DNA from: an uncultured Sphingomonas sp.
GTDB lineage: Bacteria > Pseudomonadota > Alphaproteobacteria > Sphingomonadales > Sphingomonadaceae
DNA length: 63,434 nucleotides
NCBI GenBank assembly: GCA_913777325.1
Contig: CAJYSA010000039.1
Span: 1 to 63,434 of the forward strand
Direction: 5' to 3'
Each line of letters opens with the position of its first letter. Within the stretch, counting starts at the first letter, position 1. This document shows, piece after piece, positions 1-8,870 of the stretch. Below the pieces are notes generated by a model that saw only the letters and a program-made list of their open reading frames with translations, did no database searches and was not told where the DNA came from. The translations under genes and the position numbers were made by a program.

Positions 1-1
1 G

Positions 2-502
2 TTCCGCCACAAGGATCTGATGGAGCTGCGCGACGAGACCGAGGAGGATCCCGCCGAGCTGGAAGCGTCGAAGTACGACCTGGCGTACATCAAGCTGGAC
101 GGTGACATCGGCTGCATGGTGAACGGGGCGGGCCTGGCGATGGCGACGATGGACATCATCAAGCTGAACGGCATGTTCCCGGCCAACTTCCTCGATGTCG
201 GCGGCGGCGCCAACAAGGAGAAGGTGACGGCCGCCTTCAAGATCATCCTCGCCGATCCGGCGGTGAAGGGCATCCTCGTCAACATCTTCGGCGGGATCAT
301 GAAGTGCGACATCATCGCTGAGGGCATCGTCGCCGCGGCGAAGGAAGTGAATCTGTCGGTGCCGCTGGTCGTCCGCCTGGAGGGCACGAACGTCGAGCAG
401 GGCAAGGAAATCCTGTCGAACTCGGGTCTTGCGATCGTCCCGGCCAACGACCTGGGCGATGCCGCGCAGAAGATCGTGGCCGAAGTGAAGAAGGTCGCCT
501 GA
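2..502 (+). CDS. sucC: Succinyl-CoA synthetase (ADP-forming) subunit beta, C-terminal part
   Basis: The open frame runs in from the left edge, so the start lies outside the window; about 166 C-terminal residues remain of a protein usually near 390-400 residues. The visible part is the ligase domain of the beta subunit, with the phosphate-loop region around [10 protein letters not shown] and the [11 protein letters not shown] stretch typical of SucC. The enzyme makes ATP or GTP from succinyl-CoA in the TCA cycle as an alpha/beta complex. No sucD follows directly, as the next gene is etfB after a 200-base gap, so sucD must be elsewhere. A hairpin follows the stop. Identification is secure; only the 5' end is missing. 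Confidence 0.95.
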   Translation, partial: FRHKDLMELRDETEEDPAELEASKYDLAYIKLDGDIGCMVNGAGLAMATMDIIKLNGMFPANFLDVGGGANKEKVTAAFKIILADPAVKGILVNIFGGIMKCDIIAEGIVAAAKEVNLSVPLVVRLEGTNVEQGKEILSNSGLAIVPANDLGDAAQKIVAEVKKVA

Positions 503-528
503 CCCCTCACCTATCGACGAACGACACG

Positions 529-556
529 GGGCGGGATCGGCATGCCGGTCCCGCCC
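529..556 (+). terminator. Hairpin terminator after sucC
   Basis: A 12-bp stem (GGGCGGGATCGG with CCGGTCCCGCCC, one G-T wobble) closes on a CATG loop 27 bases after the sucC stop. Only TT follows, so it is a strong hairpin with a poor U-tract. It separates sucC from the etfB promoter region. Confidence 0.5.
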
Positions 557-656
557 TTCGCATGTCCGGGCATATCGCGATGGACATCTCTGCCGCCTGA
601 GGCTTTATCGACCGGGTGAAGCCGGTTCGCGGCCCTGTCCGGCCACGCCACTTGAT

Positions 657-672
657 GTTTACGTAAACGTCA
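657..672 (+). promoter_or_regulatory. Palindromic operator upstream of etfB (LiuR/MerR-like)
   Basis: The perfect 12-bp palindrome GTTTACGTAAAC lies 40 bases before the etfB start. With the next bases it reads TTTACGTAAACGTCA, close to the motif known for LiuR-type MerR regulators of branched-chain amino acid and acyl-CoA breakdown. The assignment to a regulator is inference; the palindrome is directly visible. Confidence 0.45.
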
Positions 673-708
673 GGTAGCAGCCGTCTGGAGATTGAGGAGA
701 GTAGCGCA

Positions 709-1458
709 ATGAAGGTGCTGGTGCCGGTCAAGCGCGTGCTTGACTATAATGTGAAGCCGCGCGTGAAGGCGGACGGGTCGGGTGTCGACCTCGCCAACGT
801 CAAGATGAGCATGAACCCCTTCGACGAGATCGCGGTCGAGGAGGCGATCCGCCTGAAGGAGAAAGGCGCGGTCACCGAGATCGTCGTCGTCTCGATCGGC
901 GAGCCCAAGGCGCAGGACACGCTGCGCACCGCGCTGGCGATGGGGGCGGACCGCGCGATCCTCGTCACCTCGGACACGAAGGTCGAGCCGCTCGGCGTCG
1001 CCAAGATCCTCGCCAAGATCGTCGACGAAGAGCAGCCGCAGCTCGTCATTTTGGGCAAGCAGGCGATCGACGACGACAACAACCAGACCGGGCAGATGCT
1101 GGCTGGCCTGCTTGGCTGGGGCCAGGGCACCTTCGCGTCGAAGGTCGAACTGGGCGGCGACAGCGTCACCGTGACGCGCGAGGTCGACGGCGGGCTGGAG
1201 ACGGACACGTTCAAGCTGCCCGCGATCGTTACCACCGACCTGCGCCTGAACGAGCCGCGCTACGCCTCGCTGCCGAACATCATGAAGGCCAAGTCGAAGC
1301 CGCTGGCGACGAAGACCGCCGCCGATCTCGGCGTCGACGTCACCCCGCGCCTCACCGTCGTGAAGGTCGCCGAACCCGCCAAGCGGCAGGCCGGTGTGAA
1401 GGTCGCCGACGTCGATGCGCTGGTCGACAAGCTGAAGTCGATGGGCATCGCGAAATAG
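709..1458 (+). CDS. etfB: Electron transfer flavoprotein subunit beta
   Basis: This 249-residue protein has the usual ETF-beta length and opens with [14 protein letters not shown], followed by the signature region around [22 protein letters not shown] carries electrons from acyl-CoA dehydrogenases to ETF-ubiquinone oxidoreductase; the beta subunit binds AMP and helps hold FAD. The start has a good ribosome site (GAGGAG) about ten bases upstream. It is paired with etfA, but 132 bases containing a palindromic repeat element separate the two. The LiuR-like palindrome upstream suggests control by acyl-CoA or branched-chain degradation signals. Confidence 0.97.
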   Translation: MKVLVPVKRVLDYNVKPRVKADGSGVDLANVKMSMNPFDEIAVEEAIRLKEKGAVTEIVVVSIGEPKAQDTLRTALAMGADRAILVTSDTKVEPLGVAKILAKIVDEEQPQLVILGKQAIDDDNNQTGQMLAGLLGWGQGTFASKVELGGDSVTVTREVDGGLETDTFKLPAIVTTDLRLNEPRYASLPNIMKAKSKPLATKTAADLGVDVTPRLTVVKVAEPAKRQAGVKVADVDALVDKLKSMGIAK

Positions 1459-1489
1459 GGCAAGGCAAGGATGGCTTCGTCCATCCCCG

Positions 1490-1557
1490 CCGTTCGTGCT
1501 GAGCTTGTCGAAGCACGGGTTCCGGGACACGCCCTTCGACAGGCTCAGGGCGAACGG
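1490..1557. repeat. Sphingomonad-type interspersed palindromic repeat
   Basis: A long imperfect inverted repeat sits in the etfB-etfA gap. The left arm begins CCGTTCGTGCTGAGCTTGTC and the right arm ends GACAGGCTCAGGGCGAACGG. Sequences of this type (GAGCTTGTCGAAG / CTTCGACAGGCTCA) are scattered intergenically in many Sphingomonadales genomes as REP-like elements. Being inside an operon, it could form an RNA hairpin that uncouples expression of etfB and etfA. Only one copy is seen in this window. Confidence 0.75.
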
Positions 1558-1590
1558 ATTTAACGGGGCAGAACCCCGAAGAGGTGTGAG

Positions 1591-2520
1591 ATGAAGACTC
1601 TGGTTTGGGTCGAACACGACGGCACGTCCGTCAAGGACGCCACGCTTTCCGCGGTCACCGCCGCGGCGAAGCTGGGCGAGGTGCATCTGCTGATCGCCGG
1701 GCAAGGCGTCGGCGGCGTCGCCGAGGCGGCTGCAAAGATTGCGGGCGTCGGCAAGGTGCATGTCGCGGACGACGCGGCCTACGCGCACCAGCTCGCCGAG
1801 AATGTCGCGCCGCTCGTCGTCGAGCTGATGGGACACCACGACGCGTTCGTCGTCCCCGCGACCACCACCGGCAAGAATGTCGCGCCGCGCGTCGCCGCGC
1901 TGCTCGACGTCATGCAGATCAGCGACATCCTGTCGGTCGAGGGCGAGGACACGTTTACGCGGCCGATCTACGCCGGCAACGCGATCGCCACCGTGAAGAC
2001 GGCGGATGCCAAGAAGGTGATCACCGTGCGCGGCACCGCCTTCGAAAAGGCGGCCAGCGACGGCGGATCGGGGACGATCGAGGCGGTTGCCGCGACCGCC
2101 GACACCGGGCTGGCGACGTTCGTCAGTCAGGAGATCGCCGCATCGACGCGCCCCGAGCTGACCAGCGCGAAGATCATCGTTTCGGGCGGTCGCGCGCTCG
2201 GCTCGGGCGAGAAGTTCCACGAGCTGATCGAGCCGCTGGCCGACAAGCTGGGCGCGGGCGTCGGCGCCAGCCGCGCGGCGGTCGACGCGGGCTATGTCCC
2301 CAACGACTATCAGGTCGGGCAGACCGGCAAGATCGTCGCCCCCGAAGTCTATGTCGCGGTCGGCATTTCCGGCGCGATCCAGCATCTGGCGGGCATGAAG
2401 GACTCCAAGACGATCATCGCGATCAACAAGGACGAGGATGCGCCGATCTTCCAGGTCGCGGACCTCGGGCTGGTGGGCGACCTGTTCAAGATCGTGCCGG
2501 AACTGACGGAGAAGCTGTAA
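1591..2520 (+). CDS. etfA: Electron transfer flavoprotein subunit alpha
   Basis: This 309-residue protein is the normal ETF-alpha size. The C-terminal FAD domain is clear: [20 protein letters not shown], then [43 protein letters not shown] and [20 protein letters not shown]. It forms the soluble heterodimer with EtfB that passes electrons from acyl-CoA oxidation to the quinone pool. The ATG is preceded by GAGGTG. It lies 132 bases after etfB with a palindromic repeat in the gap, an unusually wide spacing for this pair, which in many genomes is nearly contiguous. Confidence 0.97.
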   Translation: MKTLVWVEHDGTSVKDATLSAVTAAAKLGEVHLLIAGQGVGGVAEAAAKIAGVGKVHVADDAAYAHQLAENVAPLVVELMGHHDAFVVPATTTGKNVAPRVAALLDVMQISDILSVEGEDTFTRPIYAGNAIATVKTADAKKVITVRGTAFEKAASDGGSGTIEAVAATADTGLATFVSQEIAASTRPELTSAKIIVSGGRALGSGEKFHELIEPLADKLGAGVGASRAAVDAGYVPNDYQVGQTGKIVAPEVYVAVGISGAIQHLAGMKDSKTIIAINKDEDAPIFQVADLGLVGDLFKIVPELTEKL

Positions 2521-2651
2521 GGCGGAAGGCGGGCACCCTGCCCGCCGGTGCGGCAAGCGAAGCGACGCTGCATCCGCCGACACGGCCGGCGGCGCCATAG
2601 CGCCGACCGACGACGCGGGATTTACTCCCGCGTCGTGGCCCCGCGCAAATC

Positions 2652-2728
2652 CGTCACTGCGAGCACAGCGAAGCCATCCAGCGCCAGATTAGAACGCCAT
2701 GGATTGCTTCGCTACGCTCGCAATGACG
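2652..2728. repeat. Second interspersed inverted repeat (GTCACTGCGAGC / GCTCGCAATGACG type)
   Basis: The left arm CGTCACTGCGAGCACAGCGA and the right arm ending TCGCTACGCTCGCAATGACG pair as an imperfect inverted repeat of about 28 bases per arm, with AAGCCATCCA opposed to TGGATTGCTT. Elements of this kind recur between genes in sphingomonads and other alphaproteobacteria. It fills most of the 233-base gap between etfA and the PhyH-type gene and may act as a transcriptional barrier. Its family differs from the repeat at 1490-1557. Confidence 0.75.
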
Positions 2729-2753
2729 AAGGGGGCCGGTTACGCCTGATCCC

Positions 2754-3428
2754 ATGCGCACCACCCCGCTCCTCGACATCGCGCGCGACGGCGCCGCGCA
2801 TCATCCCGCCGCCGCCATTCCGCTACTCCCTACCCTCCACCAACTCGCCGCCGACCTGCCGCAGGAGCGCGCCGGCCTCCGCTTCCACCGTCACCCCGCG
2901 CTGGCCGGCCTTCTCGCCGCCGGTCCGGTCCACGCCATCGCCGTCCACCATCTGGGTGCGCAGGCACAGCCGGTCCGCGCCATTCTGTTCGACAAGACCC
3001 CCAGCACCAATTGGTCGCTCGGCTGGCATCAGGATCGGACGATCGCCGTCCAGGCTTGCGCCGACGTCCCCGGCTACGGCCCGTGGTCGATCAAGCAGGG
3101 CATCCAGCACGTCGAGCCGCCGTTCGCGGTCACCGCGGCGATGCTCACGTTGCGCGTCCACCTGGACGACACGCCCGCTGACAATGCCCCGCTCTTGATC
3201 GCTCCCGGCTCGCATCGCCTCGGGCGCATCGCCGAGGATGCGATCGGCGCCACAGTCGAGCGATGCGGCAGCATCGCATGTCTGGCGCGGGCGGGTGACG
3301 TCTGGAGCTACGCCACCCCGATCCTCCATGCCTCCGCAGCCGCACGGGGCCATCGCCGCCGCCGTGTCCTGCAGGTCGATTACGCCGCTCACGCGCTCCC
3401 GCCGCCGCTCGAATGGCTTGGCATCTGA
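2754..3428 (+). CDS. Phytanoyl-CoA dioxygenase (PhyH) family protein
   Basis: This 224-residue protein fits the Fe(II)/2-oxoglutarate oxygenase fold of the PhyH family. The iron ligands are visible as the HxD pair in WHQDRTI (about residue 88) and a distal His in ILHAS (about residue 197). An arginine-rich stretch RRRRVLQVDYA (about 204-214) could supply the 2-oxoglutarate-binding Arg. APGSHRLGRI in the C-terminal half is also typical of the family. The substrate cannot be told from sequence; many relatives are uncharacterised. The gene stands alone between a repeat element and the cyclophilin gene. Confidence 0.8.
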   Translation: MRTTPLLDIARDGAAHHPAAAIPLLPTLHQLAADLPQERAGLRFHRHPALAGLLAAGPVHAIAVHHLGAQAQPVRAILFDKTPSTNWSLGWHQDRTIAVQACADVPGYGPWSIKQGIQHVEPPFAVTAAMLTLRVHLDDTPADNAPLLIAPGSHRLGRIAEDAIGATVERCGSIACLARAGDVWSYATPILHASAAARGHRRRRVLQVDYAAHALPPPLEWLGI

Positions 3429-3468
3429 CGGCGTTGCGATCCCGCGTGTCGGTCCGTACATCCGCGCG

Positions 3469-4113
3469 ATGCGCCTGCTCCTCCCGCTGCTTGCCCTTCT
3501 CACCGCCTCGCCCGCCGTCGCGCAGCGCGCCGATCGCGCGACGCCGGGCTGGGTCCGCGTTCGGCTGGACACCGCCGACGGGCCGATCGTCCTGGCGCTC
3601 GACAGCCGCCACGCGCCGCTCACCACCGCCAATTTCCTGCGCTACGTCGACGATGGCCGCTTCGACGGCGTCAGCTTCTATCGCACCGCGCGCAGCAAGA
3701 AGCTGCCCGGCACCGGATTCATCCAGTCCGGCATTCGCACCGACGCGCGGCGCTTTCTCGACATGATCCCGCACGAATCGACGAAGAAGACCGGCATCCG
3801 CCATCTCGACATGACGATCTCGATGGCGCGCAAGGGGCCGCCGGGCTCGGCGAACGGCAACTTCTTCATCACCGTCGGCCCCGCCGCCTATATGGACTGG
3901 AGCCCGCGCGACCCCGGCTATGCCGCCTTCGGACGCGTCGTGGCGGGGCAAAAGACGGTCAGGCGCATCCTCGCCGAGCCCACGGGGGCGCAGATGAACG
4001 GCACGCTGATGCTCCGCCCCGTGGTGGTGGAACGCGCGACGCGGCTGGATGGCACGCCGAAGCCGACCGGCCGCCCGCGCCCGTGGCTGCTCGAACACCG
4101 CCGCGACGGGTGA
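3469..4113 (+). CDS. Secreted cyclophilin-type peptidyl-prolyl isomerase
   Basis: I chose the ATG at 3469 because it starts a clean signal peptide (MRLLLPLLALLTASPAVAQ); longer upstream frames overlap the previous gene. The mature protein of about 195 residues has cyclophilin motifs: TTANFLRYVDDGRFDGVSFYR, with the catalytic Arg of the FYR segment, then GFIQSG, GSANGNFFITVG and a C-terminal GRVVAG. It should catalyse proline isomerisation during folding in the periplasm. The stop codon overlaps the ung start in TGATG, so the two are probably co-transcribed. A long insertion after GFIQSGI makes it a divergent member. Confidence 0.88.
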   Translation: MRLLLPLLALLTASPAVAQRADRATPGWVRVRLDTADGPIVLALDSRHAPLTTANFLRYVDDGRFDGVSFYRTARSKKLPGTGFIQSGIRTDARRFLDMIPHESTKKTGIRHLDMTISMARKGPPGSANGNFFITVGPAAYMDWSPRDPGYAAFGRVVAGQKTVRRILAEPTGAQMNGTLMLRPVVVERATRLDGTPKPTGRPRPWLLEHRRDG

Positions 4114-4817
4114 TGCCCACGCCCGATCTCGCCGCGCTCGACGCCGGCTGGCAGGCGGCGTTGGCGCCGGTGCTGGCCAGTGACACGATCGCCGCGCTCA
4201 CCCGCTTCATCGCCGCCGAGGAGGCGGCGGGGACGACGATCTTCCCGCCCGCCGCCGATCGCTTCCGCGCGCTCGAGCTCACCCCGCTCGCCGACGTGCG
4301 CGTCGTCATCCTCGGGCAGGATCCCTATCACGGTGCCGGGCAGGCGCATGGGCTGAGCTTCTCGGTACGCCCGGGGGTGAAGCCGCCGCCGAGCCTGGCC
4401 AACATCTACCGCGAACTGGCCAGCGATTGCGGCATCGCAACCCCTACGCACGGGCACCTCGAACACTGGGCGCGGCAGGGGGTGCTGCTGCTCAACACCG
4501 TGCTGACCGTGGCGGAAGGACGCGCGGCGGCGCATCGCGGGCGCGGCTGGGAATCGCTGACCGATGCGATCATCCGCGCGGTCGCCGAACGATCGGCACC
4601 GACCGTCTTCATGCTCTGGGGGGCACATGCACAGGCGAAGGCGGCGCTGATCGCCGCGGCAGATGGCGACCGCCACCTGATCCTCACCGCGCCGCATCCC
4701 TCGCCGCTGTCCGCCTACAAGGGCTGGTTCGGATCGGGGCATTTCAGCAAGGCCAATCGCTTCCTCGCCGCGCACGGACGCGGCACGATCGACTGGAGCA
4801 TACCGCCGCTCGGCTGA
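4113..4817 (+). CDS. ung: Uracil-DNA glycosylase, family 1
   Basis: This enzyme removes uracil from DNA and begins base excision repair. The protein is 234 residues from the ATG at 4113, which shares a base with the previous stop codon. Motif A GQDPYHGAGQAHGLSF carries the catalytic Asp, FMLWGAHAQ is the uracil-binding region, and the C-terminal HPSPLSAYKGWFGSGHFSKA carries the catalytic His. Length and all motifs are standard. A longer frame starting at 4083 is possible but would overlap the cyclophilin gene. Confidence 0.97.
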   Translation: MPTPDLAALDAGWQAALAPVLASDTIAALTRFIAAEEAAGTTIFPPAADRFRALELTPLADVRVVILGQDPYHGAGQAHGLSFSVRPGVKPPPSLANIYRELASDCGIATPTHGHLEHWARQGVLLLNTVLTVAEGRAAAHRGRGWESLTDAIIRAVAERSAPTVFMLWGAHAQAKAALIAAADGDRHLILTAPHPSPLSAYKGWFGSGHFSKANRFLAAHGRGTIDWSIPPLG

Positions 4818-4867
4818 TCCCGGCTCGACGGTTGCCCCGCCTGCGCCGATCCCGTAGCGCTGGCGCC

Positions 4868-5449
4868 ATGAAGCGCCTCGCCATTTATTGCGGCTCCGCC
4901 ACGCCCGCCGACCCCTTCTACCTCGATCTCGCGCATGCGGTGGGGCACACGCTCGCCACGCGCGGGATCGGCGTCGTCTATGGCGGCGGACGCCTCGGGC
5001 TGATGGGCGCGATCGCCGACAGCGCGCTGGCGGCGGGGGGCGAGGTGATCGGCGTCATCCCGCAGGCGCTGGTCGATGCCGAGGTCGCGCATCGCGGCCT
5101 TACCGAGCTGCACGTCGTCACCGGCATGCACCAGCGCAAGCAGATGTTCACCGATCTCGCCGACGGCTTCGTCACGCTGCCCGGCGGCACCGGCACGATG
5201 GACGAATTGTGGGAAGCACTCAGCTGGGCGCAGCTCGGCTATCATGCCGATCCGGTCGGGCTGCTCAACGCGGGCGGCTATTATGACGCGATCGTCGCCT
5301 TCTGGGAGAAGATGGGCGCGGTCGGCTTCCTGCGCCCGCAGCACCGCGACCTGCTGATCGTCGATGCCACGCTGGACGCGCTGCTCGACCGGATGGCCGC
5401 GCACGTGCCGACGCAGCCGATCGTGCGCATGGCCGCCTCCGACCTGTGA
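4868..5449 (+). CDS. LOG family protein (cytokinin riboside phosphoribohydrolase-like)
   Basis: This 193-residue protein has the LOG signature: YGGGRLGLMG near residue 40, MHQRKQMF near 100, and LPGGTGTMDELWEALSW near 115, including the Arg and Glu used by the nucleotide 5'-monophosphate phosphoribohydrolases. Relatives cleave N6-modified AMP or related nucleotides. The ATG at 4868 gives a protein of family length. The stop overlaps the GTG of crtB by four bases (GTGA), implying translational coupling, though no functional tie to carotenoids is known. Confidence 0.9.
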   Translation: MKRLAIYCGSATPADPFYLDLAHAVGHTLATRGIGVVYGGGRLGLMGAIADSALAAGGEVIGVIPQALVDAEVAHRGLTELHVVTGMHQRKQMFTDLADGFVTLPGGTGTMDELWEALSWAQLGYHADPVGLLNAGGYYDAIVAFWEKMGAVGFLRPQHRDLLIVDATLDALLDRMAAHVPTQPIVRMAASDL

Positions 5450-6381
5450 CCGCCGACCGCGCGGCGCTGGTCGAAACCGCGCGGGAATCGATCGCGCGCG
5501 GATCGAAGAGCTTCGCCGCCGCATCGACTCTGTTCGCGCCGGTCGTGCGGGAACGCGCCTGGCTGCTCTACGCCTGGTGTCGCGCCTGCGACGATCTGGT
5601 CGACGGGCAGGATCATGGCTATGATCGCACGATCGTCACCGACGCCCGCGCGCGGGTGGCGAGGGTACGGGCGCTCACCGACGCGGCGCTCGATGGGCAA
5701 CAAACCGGCGATCCGGCGTTCGATGCGCTGGGGCTGGTCGCGCGCGAAACCGGGCTGCCGCGCCGCTTCGTGCATGACGTGATCGACGGGTTCCAGCTCG
5801 ACGCCGAGGACTGGCATCCCCGCAGCGAGGACGATCTGTATCGCTATTGCTATCACGTCGCGGGCGCGGTCGGCTGTTTGATGGCGGTGGTGATGGGGGT
5901 GGATCCGCACGACGACGCGACGCTGGACCGGGCCTGCGACCTAGGGCTGGCCTTCCAGCTCGCCAATATCGCCCGCGATATCGAGGAGGATGCCCGCGTC
6001 GATCGCTGCTATCTGCCCGACGACTGGCTGGTGGAAATGGACATGCCGCCGGGCGAGCATATGAAGCCACCGTATCGCCCACGCCTCGCGGTGCTGGCGC
6101 GGCGGCTCGCCACACGCGCGCAACTGCACGAAGATAGCGCCGCGATCGGCACGAAGGCGCTGTCGTTCCGTTCCGGCTGGGCGGTGCTGGCGGCGGCCGG
6201 CATCTATGGCGATATCGCGCGCGCGGTCGCGACGCGCGGCGAACGCGCCTGGGATCACCGCGTCACCACCTCGAAGGCGGCGAAGCTCGGCTGGATCGCG
6301 CGCGCGGGCGTGCGCGCCGCCCGTCGCCACGCGCTCCCCGATACCCCGCGCGACCCCCGGCTGTGGACGCGCCTGCGCTAG
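5446..6381 (+). CDS. crtB: Phytoene synthase / squalene-phytoene synthase family
   Basis: Joins two geranylgeranyl diphosphates to make phytoene, the first carotenoid step. The 311-residue protein has both aspartate-rich motifs, DDLVD near residue 51 and DIEED near 178, with the surrounding GLAFQLANIARDIEEDA typical of CrtB. The start is GTG, overlapping the LOG stop codon. Phytoene desaturase and lycopene cyclase are in this window too, but about 18 kb away and on the other strand, so the pathway genes are split. Squalene synthase is the alternative in the same family; presence of crtI and crtY favours CrtB. Confidence 0.9.
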   Translation: MTADRAALVETARESIARGSKSFAAASTLFAPVVRERAWLLYAWCRACDDLVDGQDHGYDRTIVTDARARVARVRALTDAALDGQQTGDPAFDALGLVARETGLPRRFVHDVIDGFQLDAEDWHPRSEDDLYRYCYHVAGAVGCLMAVVMGVDPHDDATLDRACDLGLAFQLANIARDIEEDARVDRCYLPDDWLVEMDMPPGEHMKPPYRPRLAVLARRLATRAQLHEDSAAIGTKALSFRSGWAVLAAAGIYGDIARAVATRGERAWDHRVTTSKAAKLGWIARAGVRAARRHALPDTPRDPRLWTRLR

Positions 6382-6384
6382 GCG

Positions 6385-7848
6385 CTACACTCGGTCAAGA
6401 TACGCCTGGTGCTGCGGCAGGCCACGCACCGCGCCCGCGACATTGCCGGCCAGTTGCGCCAGCGTCTGCTGCAACCGCCCCGCCGGCATCATCTTCGCCA
6501 CCCGGTTGTACGCGCCCGGCGCCAGCCCCTGCCCCAGCATCACCTGTACCCAGGACGTGACCGTGAACAGCTCGTCACTGGCCTGGAACGCCTGCGCGCT
6601 TTCACGGAACAGCGCGATCCGCGTCGCCAGCGAATCGGGCAGCGGCATGTCGCGCATCCGCCGCCAGAACGGCTCGTCGCGCTGGTTGAGTGTGTAATGC
6701 AGGATGATGAAGTCGCGCACGCCCTCGATCTCGCGGCGCGCCATGTCGTTGAAGCGCGTCGCCGCCGCCGCGCTGACCCCGTCGAACGGGAACAGCTGCA
6801 ACAGCCGCGTCAGCGCGATCATGATCAGATGGATGCTGGTCGATTCCAGCGGCTCGACGAACCCGCCCGCCAGGCTGAGCGCCACGCAATTGCGCTCCCA
6901 CGCCTTCTCCCGCCGCCCGGTACGAAACCGGATGACGCGCGGCTCGATCAGGGTCTCGCCGGTCACCGTCGACAGCAACCGCGCCCGCGCCGCGTCGTCG
7001 CTCAGATAATCGCTGGCGTAGACGATCCCGTTGCCCAGCCGGTGCTGGAGAGGAATCCGCCACTGCCATCCCGCCTCATGCGCGATCGCGCGCGTATAGG
7101 GCACCGCAGGCGCGGTGGCGCTGGTCTGCACCGCGATCGCGCGATCGGTCGGCAGCCATTCGCGCCAGTCCTCATACCCGACCCCCAATGCCTCGCCGAT
7201 CAACAGCGCGCGGAATCCCGTGCAATCCAGGAAGAAGTCGCCCGCGATCCGCGCGCCGTCCTCCATCACCAGCGCGGCGATGTCACCGCTCTCGCCGTTG
7301 CGCTCGACCCGCGCGATCTTGCCCTCGACACGCGTCAGCCCGTCGGCCTCGCATCGCTCGCGCAGGTAACGGGCATAGCGCGCCGCATCGAAATGGAAGG
7401 CGTAGTTCAGCCCCGCCTCCGCGCCACCCGCGAACTTCTCCGCGCGCGCCGCTTCATGTTCCACGCAATAGCGCCCGATCTCGGCGTCGCTTCCCTGCGC
7501 GCGCGCTTCCAGCCAGAAATGGTGGAAGTCGGCCATCCACGTCGAGCGGCCGATCGTGCCGAATGAATGGATGTAGCGGTCGTCGGGGCGCAGCCATCCC
7601 TCGAACGAGATCCCCAGCTTGAAACTGGCGCCGGTCGCACGGACGAAATCGCGCTCATCGACGCCGATCAGCTCGTGGAAGGCACGCACCGTGGGGATCG
7701 TCGATTCGCCGACCCCAACCGTCCCGATCTCCTCGGATTCGATCAGCACGACCTCGATCATGCCGCCGAGCTGCCGGGTCAGCATCGCCGCCGCCAGCCA
7801 CCCCGCGGTGCCGCCGCCCGCGATCACCACCCGCCGCACTGCCGTCAT
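6385..7848 (-). CDS. Tryptophan halogenase-like flavin-dependent protein
   Basis: This 487-residue protein belongs to the PrnA-like family. It has the N-terminal FAD site VIAGGGTAGWLAAAML, the VGVGESTIPTVR loop, the lysine segment SFKLGISFEGW that holds the catalytic Lys in true halogenases, and a WQWRIPLQHRLGNG segment matching the WxWxIP motif. Real tryptophan halogenases chlorinate indoles, but this subgroup sits in sugar-uptake loci with TonB receptors, where its substrate is unknown. It is last in a sapC-cupin-halogenase operon with four-base overlaps. It ends three bases from the convergent crtB. Confidence 0.88.
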   Translation of the reverse strand: MTAVRRVVIAGGGTAGWLAAAMLTRQLGGMIEVVLIESEEIGTVGVGESTIPTVRAFHELIGVDERDFVRATGASFKLGISFEGWLRPDDRYIHSFGTIGRSTWMADFHHFWLEARAQGSDAEIGRYCVEHEAARAEKFAGGAEAGLNYAFHFDAARYARYLRERCEADGLTRVEGKIARVERNGESGDIAALVMEDGARIAGDFFLDCTGFRALLIGEALGVGYEDWREWLPTDRAIAVQTSATAPAVPYTRAIAHEAGWQWRIPLQHRLGNGIVYASDYLSDDAARARLLSTVTGETLIEPRVIRFRTGRREKAWERNCVALSLAGGFVEPLESTSIHLIMIALTRLLQLFPFDGVSAAAATRFNDMARREIEGVRDFIILHYTLNQRDEPFWRRMRDMPLPDSLATRIALFRESAQAFQASDELFTVTSWVQVMLGQGLAPGAYNRVAKMMPAGRLQQTLAQLAGNVAGAVRGLPQHQAYLDRV

Positions 7849-8870
7849 CGATTCAGCTTCCTCAGCAACTCGCCGCGCAATCGCCGCGCGCGCGCTTCGT
7901 CCAGCGGTGCCAGCGGGCCGCGCGCGCCGTCCGGCAGGTGCGCCGCCGCGCGATCGGCATTACCGAAGACGTAATAGTCGAACATCGCGCGCCACGCGGC
8001 CTTTTCCGCCGCCGGGCGGTCGCGCAGGCTGAGCAGCGCGTGGAGCAGGGTGTTCATCGGCGTGTCCATGAACGGCGCCGCCTCGTTCCACCAATAGTTC
8101 ACCAGCACGTTGAACGGCGCCAGCGCCTCGACATGATGCCACCACAGCGCCGGATAAACCACCGCATCCCCCGGCTCCAGTTCGGCGACCCGTGCCGCCG
8201 CCACGGCCTTCGCGAAATCCGGGAAGCGCGCGAGGTCGGGCGCGCGGAAATCGACCAGCGACACCACTTGCCCGCCCGGCGTCGGCTCCAGCGGGCCGGG
8301 GTAGAGGTGCGCGACCTGATCCGGCGGGAACAGCGTGAAGCGCCGCCGCCCGACCACGCAGGCGGCGATGTTGTTCGACATGTCGTAATGCGCCTGCGCG
8401 GTGGTGCGCGTGCCGATCCAGATGCTGCGCAGCACGCGCGCGAAATCAGCGCGCGGCAACGGATTGGCGCCCGATAATCCGGGGAAGAACTGCTCCAGGT
8501 CGGTCGATCCGATGTAGAAGGACGGCGCGCCCTCTACCCCCAGTGCCGCGAGCATCCGGTGCAGATACTCGTCGAGCGCCACGCGCTCGGCATCGAAGTC
8601 GAGCCGCGTCAGCGTGTCGTCGTAGAAATAGCGCCCGCCCCGATCCGCCGCCGCGGTATAGCCGGCGCCTTGCCGCCCGTTGTAGAAGCGCAGCAGGTAA
8701 TCGACCGCCGCCTCGGGCCCCTCCCGCCCCGCGGCAACCAGGGGCCAGTCGGCCACCAACCCGCGCACCACCACCGGCGCGCCGCCTGCGACCAGCGCGG
8801 CAAGATCGCGCGCCTCCGGGTCGTCCGCCGCGATCTCCCGCACGCGCACGTCGGTGATCGCCGCGCTCAT
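7845..8870 (-). CDS. Cupin-like / JmjC-domain protein
   Basis: This 341-residue protein resembles the cupin_8/JmjC oxygenase family. An HxD iron-binding pair is present in AHYDMSNNIAACVVGRRRFTL, followed by LFPPDQVAHLYPGPLEPTPGG, typical of this family. A distal His lies in YPALWWHHVEAL after a GDAVVYP turn. These point to Fe(II)/2-oxoglutarate hydroxylase chemistry, perhaps on a protein side chain. Homologues next to SapC and halogenase-like genes have been called Pass1-related. It overlaps sapC and the halogenase by four bases on each side, so the three are translationally coupled. Confidence 0.85.
   Translation of the reverse strand: MSAAITDVRVREIAADDPEARDLAALVAGGAPVVVRGLVADWPLVAAGREGPEAAVDYLLRFYNGRQGAGYTAAADRGGRYFYDDTLTRLDFDAERVALDEYLHRMLAALGVEGAPSFYIGSTDLEQFFPGLSGANPLPRADFARVLRSIWIGTRTTAQAHYDMSNNIAACVVGRRRFTLFPPDQVAHLYPGPLEPTPGGQVVSLVDFRAPDLARFPDFAKAVAAARVAELEPGDAVVYPALWWHHVEALAPFNVLVNYWWNEAAPFMDTPMNTLLHALLSLRDRPAAEKAAWRAMFDYYVFGNADRAAAHLPDGARGPLAPLDEARARRLRGELLRKLNR

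Noticed and set aside
670-2598. A 642-codon minus-strand frame across etfB and etfA
   Set aside because: Same antisense effect; it spans two genes and a repeat element and shows no protein family.
6385-7848. Halogenase as part of a natural-product cluster
   Set aside because: No NRPS, PKS, prenyltransferase or other tailoring gene is near. The neighbours are a TonB receptor, SapC and a sugar hydrolase.
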